Assembly: GCA_024362935.1 (NCBI GenBank)
Contig: JANCRA010000003.1
Location: 989,501-1,053,500 of the forward strand
DNA length: 64,000 nucleotides
Source: Setophaga petechia
Taxonomy: Eukaryota; Chordata; Aves; Passeriformes; Parulidae
Direction of reading: 5' to 3'
The first letter of the stretch is position 1; every line of letters starts with the position of its first letter. Shown one piece after another: positions 55,518-64,000 of this stretch. A model generated the notes under the pieces. It saw nothing but the letters and a program-made list of their open reading frames with translations, was not told the DNA's origin and ran no database searches. A program made the translations under genes and the position numbers.

Positions 55518-55722
55518 GCAAGGGAAATACAGGTTGGGTATTAGGAAGAAGTTTGTTACAGAAAGGGTGATAAAGTTCTGGAATGGCTGCCCAGGGAGGT
55601 GGTGGAGTCACCAACCCTGGGTGTGTTTAACAAAGCCTGGATGTGGCACTGGGTGCCAGGGTTTAGTTGAGGTGTTATGGGCTGGACTTCCAACCCAGTG
55701 ATTCTGTGAAATCTGTGAATTC
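55518..55722 (+). mobile_element. CR1 LINE fragment, 3' end
   Basis: AAGGGAAATACAGGTTGGGT, GGGTGATAAAGTTCTGGAAT, GGTGGTGGAGTCACCAACCC, GGTGTGTTTAACAAAGCCTG and GATGTGGCACTGGGTGCCAG, ending GTGATTCTGTGAAATCTGTG. It shares these words with the copy at 61790, so both belong to the same CR1 subfamily. Confidence 0.95.
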
Positions 55723-55937
55723 TTAGGCCCCATTCCTGGTGCCACAGTCCCACGAGGTCTGGCACACCAGCCACCATCCAGGGCAGCCTGTTTGCCCAGC
55801 TGGTGCTACCCCAGGCATTGTCCCAGCAGGGGGATCCCCTTCCCAGCTGGCTGTCAGCTTCCCCAGCACCCAAAGGACAAAACTTTGCACCCAACCCCAT
55901 CCAGCCATGGGCCTGTCGTGGGTTCCTGGCAAAGGTG
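55723..55937. other. GC-rich unique spacer
   Basis: No repeat family recognised. Several overlapping frames stay open here because stops are scarce in GC-rich sequence. Confidence 0.4.
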
Positions 55938-56090
55938 TTCTCTGCAGACCTGGGGTTCAGACATTTCTCATGGGAAGGCTCTGCAGAGTGGGTTCTGTCC
56001 CTGGGGTTCAGAAATTTGATGTGAGAAGGTTCTGTAGAGGGGTTCTGTCCCTGGGGTTCAGACACTCCATGTGGGAAGGCTCTGCAGAGG
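55938..56090. repeat. Tandem repeat of about 50-51 bp, three units
   Basis: CTGGGGTTCAGA recurs at 55950, 56001 and 56051, each copy followed by an ATGGGAAGGCTCTGCAGAG-like segment. Spacings are 51 and 50 bp, so the minus-strand peptide repeat of about 17 residues is in frame between two units and out of frame at the third. This does not support a coding role. Confidence 0.92.
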
Positions 56091-56187
56091 TCTTTGCACA
56101 GGCTGCATCCATGATCCCAGTGGTGTGAGGTTCAACAAGCCAATGGCCCCTGGCCTGGAGCAGGAACAGAGTGTCCAGCAGGAACAG

Positions 56188-56695
56188 GGCAGTGACCATT
56201 CCCTGTGCTGGACACTGGCAAGACCACACCTCCAAAACTGGGGTAAATTTTTTGATTCTCACAAGAAGAAAGATGCTGAGGGGATGTAGTGTGTCCAGAG
56301 AAGGGAATGGAACTGGGGAAGGGACTGGAGCTGGTGGGGCTCAGCCTGGAGAAAAGGAGGCTCAAGGGGGACCTTGTGGCTCTGCACAGCTCCTGACAGG
56401 AGGGGACAGCCAGGGATGGGCTCTGCTCCCAGGGAACAGGGACAGGACAAGAGGAAATAGCTTCAAGTTGTACCAGAGGAGGTTTAAATTCGATGGTAAG
56501 AAAAATTTCTTCACCAAAAGAGTTGTCCACCTTTGAACAGGCTGCCCAGGGCAGTGATGGGGTCCCCATCCCTGGAGGGACTTAAAAACTTTGTAGATGT
56601 GGCACTTGGGGACATGGGTCAGTGGTGGCTTGGCAGTGCTGGGTTAACATTGGATCCAATGACCCCAAAGGCCTTTTCCAACCTAAGTGAATAAA
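56188..56695 (+). mobile_element. CR1 LINE fragment, about 510 bp (longest here)
   Basis: It extends further 5' than the others: GGGCAGTGACCATTCCCTGT, AAGAAAGATGCTGAGGGG, GTGTCCAGAGAAGGGAATGG, CTCAGCCTGGAGAAAAGGAG, GACAGGACAAGAGGAAATAG, CTTCACCAAAAGAGTTGTCC, GTGGCACTTGGGGACATGGG and GGCCTTTTCCAACCTAAGTG. The terminal octamer repeat has decayed (AATAAATAATTCCC). Confidence 0.95.
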
Positions 56696-58657
56696 TAATT
56701 CCCATGGCATCAGACTCTTCTGGGATCCTCTGTCAGCTCCAGGAGCTGGCAAGTGTGGCCAGAGCCATCTCAGAGCTGTGCCTGCCGAGGCAGTTCACTG
56801 GTCCAGCAACATTTTCTTTACTCCCACATGACAAAATAAAAAGCAGGAGAGAATTATTCGTCAGCTCAATCCCTGTGTTAATCTAGTTGCAAGTATAATG
56901 TGATTTCCCTCCTGCCCCAGTAGTAGGTATTGCAACACCTTACATATGGATCATTTTAATCTAATATAATCTGGCTGGCTAGAAAGAAGGTTTCCCTCCA
57001 CCACAGCTGCTTTTGATTAATGCTAAACATACATGCAAAGCTTCAATCAGCAAGAGTGTGCATCTTAGCTGCTCTGCATTTGGTAAATCAACAGTAAACC
57101 CTAGAAAATGCAGAAGATGCTGCAAAGCTTTACATGCTTAAGTTATATCCAGCTTTCCCCCCCCCCCCCAAGATGTTTCCACTCTTTGCCATTTCTAAAG
57201 TATCATGATTTATTACTACTTTAAGCAAAATTGATTTAAAAGCTGCTGATCACAGGAGATAAGAAGTGTCAGCTCACCTTTACAAAAAACAAACCCTGGG
57301 CAAATACTCATTAACTGTTTTGTCCTCTTCATTTTACATTCACTCACTGCAAACTTCAGCATTTCTGGAGAAGCATTTCTGCTGGAGCTGAGATCAGGCA
57401 CATATGTTATAATAAAAACACAAAGCCAATAAACGATAGCTTTTTTCATCACTATTAAATACAAACATGTATTCTTATTTTACTATAATTATCAAACTAG
57501 GATTAATATAATCTTGTATATTGCTTCCCTTCACGGTGAATTAAATTATGTAAAAAGTCTCCCACCAGTATTCTTACCCAGCAAGAAACATTTTAATTGT
57601 AAATTTGCCTTTTGGAGTCTTTAAATGACACACACGCACACGCATTAAAAAAGGCCACGACTATGGAAGCTGTGTATCCACTAATCTGTAAATAGACTCC
57701 CAGTCCAGGACTCATCTCTGAAATGTGGCATCAATTGCACAGGCTCCCATTTAGTTTTAGTTGAATAAAGCCACACTAGATACGCAAATAACATCAAACT
57801 TGCCGGATTAGAAAGGGGCACCTCATACTCTAAATCATGATTGTCAATCATCACCCAGGATTAAGGGATATAGTTTAAAAACCTAAAAGCAAGCACTTCC
57901 TTTTAACTTCTGCCTACTGTGCATTTTGGATTATCGCCCAGAAGCAGCATTACTTGAAACAAGGCTGCCTCCCTTCTGCCACCTCTGGAAAGTGCAGCTC
58001 TGCCACCTCCTCACCTCTGCTCGGCGAAAAAAAACCTCTCAGCAAAGCATGCAATTTAGATTTGAGATCTACTGCTGGCTGTGATTATATTTATAACTCG
58101 CTTTTCACAGAAGAATGGGGGGTTATTTTTGGCTTAATAAGTGCTTTCTGAACACAGTCCCCATTCTTACCACAAAGATGTAAGGCAGTTAAAAACCAGA
58201 GCAGCTGCTCTGTTCTTCCATGGAGCTGGCAGCCTCCCTGAACCACCGACTTCCTTCCTGGTGAAGGGTTTTGAGGGAATTACCTGGAATGCATTTCATT
58301 CTGCTCCTGAAAGCAGAGCAGCATCCCTTGGATAACTCACCTGTCCTGGGCAGCCACACTCAGCCTTCAGGCTCTGTCCCCCAACTCTCCCTCCATCACT
58401 TTCCCCTGGTTGAGCTACAAGTTGTGCAAAGTGAGGGCTACCACTTGGAAATTCTCTCCTTGGCTGTCAGAAAAGACCATGGGATAGGGAGATTTGGTCA
58501 ATAAACATTAACACTGTGTAATGTGAGCTCAGTGAGCTGAGCTCAGGACTGGGACAGAAACCAGGAATAATTTGTGGGAATAGTTAAGAGAAGTGGCTGC
58601 TGTTTGGGGCCTGACTCCTTGTCAGGATCTCTAGCTTGTCAGAATGACCCCAAGAAA
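56696..58657. other. Unique, AT-rich, repeat-free sequence
   Basis: A C13 run lies at 57157-57169. From about 56900 to 58140 the DNA is uniform, AT-rich and free of interspersed repeats, with TTTGATTAATGCTAAACATA, GACTGTCAATCATCACCC-like and TTAATGGATAAC-like words. It is a candidate conserved noncoding block, untested. No exon is recognised. Confidence 0.42.
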
Positions 58658-59244
58658 TGTTGGAAAGTCTCTTTTCCCAGCCCAGTGCTCAAAGAAGGAG
58701 TCAGAACTCTTCAGTTCTCGGTCTCAAGGTTGTTTATTGTTTCTTATCTATAAAATTTTTCTCCTGTCCTGCCAAGGTCTACTCAGCAAGACAGCCAGAG
58801 GCACTCTGCCTGCCCCCAGGGTGGTGTTATGTCTTTATTCTAAAAACTATGTGTACAATGTTTACAATTACTTCCCAATACCTATCACCTATGTTAGACA
58901 GTGAGCTTCTACTCTAAACCAATCTGTAAGTGCCAACATCACAGCAGAAGATGGAGGGCAAGGAGAAGAAGGAGAAAGGCTGGACACACCCAGATTCCTC
59001 CATCTTGCCCCCTGAATCCCCATTCTAAAAACCCCAAAATCTACTTTTTCACCCTGTGATAAATTCACTGTTATTCTACTTGATTTGTCATGGCTTGCAG
59101 ATCTTCATCTAAGGTTGGTAACTTGCTCCATGGATCATCATCAAAACCACAGGGGCATCTTGGGCTCTGTGCCAGGGTCTCTGAGCCCCCTGGCAGGGGT
59201 CTTGGCTGCTCAGGACAGCCAGAGGGATGTCCTGGGTCCTGACA
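58658..59244 (-). mobile_element. Solo LTR, family C (copy 2)
   Basis: 587 bp aligned end to end with 41532-42114. The sense strand is minus, starting TGTCAGGACCCAGGACATCC. On the plus strand the left end reads TGTTGGAAAGTC where copy 1 has TGTCAGAAAGTC. The flanks aagaaa and actcat do not match, so the target duplication is lost or the boundary is off. The 86-codon plus frames at 58644-58917 are antisense LTR and match the frame in copy 1 for that reason. Confidence 0.92.
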
Positions 59245-61249
59245 ACTCATAACTGATTACATGATTTTCCAGGTTTGTGATTTTCCTTATCTGATGTAAA
59301 TTCAGGTCATTTTTGGCCTTTTGGTTGTTTCTGCCCCACAAGTGTGCTGCCTGGACATGCAGGTTCTGTTGGAGAGCTGGACACGGATGAAGAACAGAAA
59401 GCACACAAGGAATGGGTCAGAGAGGGAACCTGCCTGCAGAAACAAGGACGTGTTTGCTCTGTGTGAAGGCATTCCCAGCCAGAATTCTGTGTTTTCGTTC
59501 CCCTGGCTGCTACCACAGACAACACACATCCCATCCTGTTCCATAAAAATAGGATAGGTCATCTTGCACAGCTAATGAAGCCTTTTTCAAAATCAGTATT
59601 TTTTGAACACCTTTATAACTGAGATGGTCACCAGGACCTGGGGACAAGGGTCACACCCTCACTGATGTGAATTCACAGCTGCACTGACTCCACTTCCAAA
59701 ACCTGAAGGAGTCAAAGCTCTTGCTCCTAAGGTGCAGTTTATGGCTGCAAAGTAATTAAAGAAAATATACACTGGTTCTTTAAGCAAGAAGGGGAAAAAA
59801 CTCAGCTAAGGCTAATCTTATCAACATATAACCTTTTAATCAGATTATTGAAACAACATGTTAATTTATGAAAAGTTCAGCATTCTATTAAATTGCAAAC
59901 AACCTAGTGAATTGCAACCCAACAGGCTGCTTCATTGAATTCATGCAGCCACTCCTGGCAAAGGCATTCCAAATTTGAACTTAATTAATATTCCTACTCC
60001 TGGTTTCCATAGTTTCTTTTTAAACATGAGTACCAGCAGAAACTGGCAGTAACTTTACCCATATTCTCAATAATAACCCCCCTCTGGCTGTCAATATGTA
60101 TGAAAGGAAAAATTTTTTGCATACCCCAAACAGCCTGTCATTTTCCTGTCTTTTGTCAAAAATATGTTGGCAACTTTTTTCCCCTCTTTTTTTTTTGCTT
60201 ACACAGCTTAAGATGCTTAACTGTTTCTCTGCTTGGGTTGTGAGTGAGGCACCTTCCCTCCTTGGAGCATTGACCTCAAATGACAGCCACATTGAAAAAA
60301 AAACCCCAAATTTCACAGAGGTATTGGGGGGAAAAGCTTTCCTTGGAAAATCAAGAATGTAAGTGCTAAAATGCTTGGGGAAGTATTTAACATTTTCCAT
60401 CCTTGCTTAGGAACTTTAAAAATTACTTGTTTCCATTATGGAATGAGAATTTATTACTTTAAATGTGATTTAAAGCTATTTTTTTATTCCTATACAAGCT
60501 GAATGTCAGAAACACAGACCAGGAAAGCCTCACTCACCATGTGGGCAGAAAGCAGGAGAGAAGCACAGCACTGAATCCACCTGGGCATGGAAAAGGAGGA
60601 AAGGGACATTCCCAGCAGTGCCCTGCTTCCACAGGGAGCTTTCCAGAGGGCAAAGTCCCTCTGCAGCTCCACAACACCTCCCTTTCTGCATGGTGTGGTG
60701 CCCAAAACCATCTTCCACTGTTCACCAAAGGAGCCCCTCATTCATGGTATCCTTTGACTTTTAGGGAGTATTTGTGTTTTGTGTTGGTACAAGAAGAACA
60801 TAAATATCATTTGGGAGGGTACCAGAGAGCAAAGGGCTCCCATGAAGAATTTCAGGCCAAAATCTGCTCAGCAAATCCACCCTGAGCTCTGTGCTGCTGC
60901 AGGACACTGTAATAAAGATTAATCCCTCAAGCTTTGGGACCAGTGACTTCAGATTTGTGCCTTTGGACTTCTGCGCAGGAATAACCCTGGATTACTTTCC
61001 ATGGGGAGCTCAGTGTCTCTGTTTCATCTGGCCAAGCAAACCCCAAGTATCTCAGTGTCTGACTAAACCTCTCTTAGAAGCAGAGTTGAGCTTTAAACCA
61101 GGTGAGACGTCAGTGATGGCAGGTAGAAGGTGACTTCACAATTCCCTAAGTTAGGGACTAAACCTAAAGCTTTTTCCTAAACTGAAACCAGTAGGTGAGC
61201 TCAGGATCTTGCCATGGCTATACCCAAAGTGATTCTTCTCTCTAATTTA
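59245..61249. other. Unique noncoding sequence
   Basis: No repeat family recognised. A T-rich stretch lies at about 60177-60200. Frames at 60020-60400 and 60490-60885 are overlapped on the other strand and carry no known domain. Confidence 0.42.
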
Positions 61250-61440
61250 CTGGGAGGGTGGTGAGGCCCTGGCACAGGTTTGCCCACAGAAGCTGTGGCT
61301 GCCCCAGCCCTGGAAGAGTTCCAGGCCAGGTTGGATGGGGTTTGGAGCAACCTGGGATAGTGGAAGGTGTCCCCACCCATGGTAGGGGGTTGGAATGAGA
61401 TGATATTCAAGGTCCCTTCCAATCCATTCTAGGTTTCTAT
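61250..61440 (+). mobile_element. CR1 LINE fragment, 3' end
   Basis: GGGAGGGTGGTGAGGCCCTG, CACAGAAGCTGTGGCTGCCC, CAGGTTGGATGGGGTTTGGA, GTGGAAGGTGTCCCCACCCA and CAAGGTCCCTTCCAATCC, ending ATTCTAGGTTTCTATT. Confidence 0.94.
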
Positions 61441-61789
61441 TAATTTCTCAGGTTTGGCACATTAGTTCTATTTGAACCAAAAGTGGCTAATGCATAGATT
61501 AAAGAAAAATAAAATTTCCCAATAAATTTTATGCAAAAAGTTCATTGCAAAGATCAGAAATCCAAATCAGTGCATCACCAAAGGCAGGCTGCAGAGTGAG
61601 CTCAGCAGCAGTTTGTTGTTTATCCCATCTGTTGACCAGCTGAAATGTGTGAACTGGTGTCCAGTTAGAGCATATGTTAATATACAGGAGATGTGCCAGA
61701 TGCTGTGAGTCTCACAGGGATCCACAGCACACACAGCCACTCATCCACCTTGGGACAGCACAGAGGGTGCCCAGAGGGGGTTTAAAGGA
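61441..61789. other. Unique spacer
   Basis: Nothing recognised between two CR1 fragments. Confidence 0.35.
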
Positions 61790-62250
61790 GAGGGATTTTA
61801 AAGGAGCACATCCACAGGAGGCAATGAGGCTGGAGAGGGGCTGGGAACACAAACCCTGTGAGGAACCACTGAGGGAGCTGGGGGTGCTCAGCCTGGAGAA
61901 AAGGAGACTCAGGGCTGCCCCCATCACTCTGCACAGCTCCTGAAAGGTGCCTGTGCTCAGCTGGGGCTGGGCTCTTTCTCCAGCAGCACTGACACAACCA
62001 GAGCACACAGCCTCCAGCTGCACCAAGGGAAATACAGGCTGGATAGCAGGAAAAAGTTTTTTACAGAAAGGGTGATAAAGTTCTGGAATGGCTGCCCGGG
62101 GAGGTGGTGGAGTCCCCATCCCTGGGTGTGTTTAACAAAGCCTGGATGTGGCACTGGGTGCCAGGGGTGAGTAGAGGGGTTGGGGCTGGGTTGGACTCAG
62201 TGATCTTGAAGGTCTCTTCCAATGCAGTGATTCTGGGAATTCTGTGAGTT
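61790..62250 (+). mobile_element. CR1 LINE fragment, about 460 bp
   Basis: GGAACCACTGAGGGAGCTGG, GGGTGCTCAGCCTGGAGAAA, TCTGCACAGCTCCTGAAAGG, AAGGGAAATACAGGCTGGAT, GGGTGATAAAGTTCTGGAAT, GGTGTGTTTAACAAAGCCTG and GGTCTCTTCCAATGCAGTGA, ending ATTCTGGGAATTCTGTGAG. Same subfamily as 55518-55722. Confidence 0.95.
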
Positions 62251-62255
62251 CAGCA

Positions 62256-62302
62256 TGACAGAGTCATTTAGGGTGGCAAAGACCTCTCAGATCACTGAGT
62301 AA
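62256..62302 (-). mobile_element. Very short CR1 LINE tail, facing the previous one
   Basis: TGACAGAGTCATTTAGGGTG, GCAAAGACCTCTCAGATCAC and TGAGT are the reversed last ~47 bp of a CR1. It lies 5 bp from the 3' end of the plus-strand CR1, giving a tail-to-tail pair. Confidence 0.78.
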
Positions 62303-64000
62303 AGGGAGGAACCTGTTGGGCATCATTCCCCAGGAAACCAGGCTTGGTTTACTCCAGTGTTAAACACAATAAAATTAGTTAACACCTTCCCTGACAAAAC
62401 AAGTGTAGATGCACACAGCCAGTAAATGAGGTTCTGCACCTCTGAATTTACTGCTGATCCTGCCTTAAAAGTCGGGGTGGGAGGACCAAGTGATTTCCTG
62501 AGGTCCCTTTCAATCTGATTTATCCCATGTCCATCCTACATCTGGGAACACAAGCAGCTCAGTACAGCCATAGGTGGATTTTCCACCTGCAATTGTGGAA
62601 AGGTGAAAAATTATTCTTTCTGCACTAAAGAAAAATCCACATGAGCAAAGAGTAAATCCCAGATTCTAAACTCACACAGTGAGTATGCATCCCACCCTCA
62701 ACAGGTACAGGAGTAGCCAGTGATGCCAAACCCCAGCTAATCAAACACTGAACACAACCAGGCAACCTTGGGCTGGTCATGACACCTATTTCATTCCATC
62801 AAGGCTGATGTCAACCCCAATTTCCAGGATTCTGCAGGATAAGAAGCCTGCCTTCAGGGTACCACAGTGCAAAAAGGTGATGTCTCGTGCTGTCATTCCA
62901 AATTCTGCTGTTGCATTGAGTTCAATCATCCAGGCTCTGCTGGCTGCTGTCTCCTGTGCTGCCAGACGGGGAAACTCAAAGCCACCTGCAAATCAGGAGG
63001 GGACAAGATGACAAGCAACTGTTTGACTGGTGAAGATCCTATTCTTGGAATAGTTCCTGCCTATCCTGCCAAAAATGCCTTGGCTGAGGAGTGTGTGGTG
63101 GCTTGGGAGGAGGGATGAGGAGAGGGGAGGGAGTGCTGAGGATCAGAACTGCCTCCAGGTAAGGTAGACCCAAGGCAGAGTTGAAAGAGAATGGCAGGTC
63201 AGATGGAAGCACCCTGGAAGAGATGGAGGATGTCCAGCCAAACCCAGGATTTTCTTCAGGAGGAGATAAATAATTCCTCCTTGATGTTGGTGCTGGCCTT
63301 CAGCTTTAGAGACTCTCCAACAGAAAAAAAAAACAGATCAGGAAGCCCAAGTGATCCTTTGATGGGGCAAAAAGATGTTTTGTGGTTCACAGATCACAAC
63401 ACAGAGAAGGGCAAATAGGATGGAAATAACCTTCCATGCTGCACAGGGGAAAAAAAAAATCTCTTAATTCTTCAGCTGCACTGGGAAAGGGCAACAGACA
63501 TTATTTCTGTTGTGGCCTGATAAGCCTTAGCTAGAAATGGATCCTGGGAAACAAAAGGGTGAAAGCAGTGAGGACATATGAGAGCAGGTCATAAGCAGAG
63601 CCCTGCAGGAAAGAAGAGCCACAACACTCTGCCTGGGCAGCTCTGAAATACCAAAACTCCTGAGAAACCACTCAGAGCCAGCATTGCAAAACTCCACCTA
63701 CGAAGGGAAGCTCACTGTGGAAAAAGAGTCAGGGTAGAGACTTGCAAGGAGAAGAGGAGTAAGGCCACTGCTCCCAGAAGCCAGGGATGGAACAGATGGA
63801 TGGCATCTGGAGATGGTCTGAGCTGCAGCACAGCTGAGGGAGCAAACGGCCAGGGAGCAGCTGCCATCAGGGCTGGGATGGGGGAGCACAGGGACAGGGC
63901 CTGCTCTGCTCTGCCAAGGACCAGCAGGTGTGCAAGGACAGAGATGCCAAGCAGAAGGGAACCAAGCTAGAAGAAAACTCATTCTGTTTGAAGTTAGCCA
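62303..64000. other. Unclassified sequence to the window end
   Basis: Positions 62469-62520 (GGGAGGACCAAGTGATTTCC, TGAGGTCCCTTTCAATCTGA) could be the worn tail of another CR1, but the match is weak. The rest is single-copy DNA without a recognised exon; the frames at 62808-63118 and 63698-63982 show no known domain. Confidence 0.4.

Noticed and set aside
41511..58917. Similar 85-96-codon frames at 41511-41801 and 58644-58917, which look like a conserved protein pair
   Set aside because: Both are antisense readings of the family C LTR; similarity comes from the shared repeat.
41532..59244. The two family C LTRs as the ends of one 17-kb provirus
   Set aside because: They have the same orientation, but no retroviral genes lie between them, the copies are clearly diverged, and their flanks do not match as a provirus would require.
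62469..62520. Possible further CR1 tail
   Set aside because: Only a short, weak resemblance (AGGTCCCTTTCAATCTGA) without a terminal repeat; mentioned but not called.

Overview
This window reads as nuclear DNA of a songbird (Passeriformes). The evidence is the repeat content. There are about twenty CR1 LINE fragments, all 5'-truncated and ending in the avian CR1 tail (TTCCAACC followed by ATTCTGTG-like repeats). There are also more than a dozen solo long terminal repeats (LTRs) of the kind common in passerine genomes. I found no confident protein-coding exon, tRNA, rRNA or other RNA gene, and no bacterial or phage-like operon. The window is best described as gene-poor intergenic or intronic sequence colonised by retroelements.

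Layout: 1-480 is unclassified DNA with a small CpG patch. 481-1401 is a locally duplicated block of unknown identity. 1411-11000 is mostly single-copy, AT-rich DNA with three CR1 fragments. 11000-34000 is the most LTR-rich part: seven copies of LTR family A and three of the related family B, several sitting inside older CR1s, and one A copy sitting inside a B copy. A 35-bp minisatellite lies at 31919-32099. 34000-41500 is mainly single-copy DNA with one long CR1. 41500-51300 holds a family C LTR, B copies, the eighth A copy (inserted in another LTR-like sequence) and a family D LTR with a visible TATA box. 51480-62300 is CR1-rich and has the second family C LTR. 62300-64000 shows nothing recognisable.

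LTR families A (about 377-389 bp) and B (about 350-417 bp) begin TGT and end CA. Most copies are flanked by 6-bp direct repeats, as expected of class II (alpha/beta-like) retroviral integrases. They share a common 3' region with AATAAA-type signals. No gag, pol or env remnant is visible beside any of them, so all look like solo LTRs left by recombination.

No new enzymatic or defence system is evident. The observations most worth following are: (1) four of about a dozen A/B LTRs lie within the last ~50 bp of CR1 elements, far more than chance would give on my rough count; (2) a 9-bp-arm inverted repeat is kept just inside the 5' end of the A LTRs; (3) a 130-bp internal LTR piece is flanked by a 32-bp direct repeat, which neither LTR integration nor CR1 retrotransposition explains. 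Family names A-D are my own labels.
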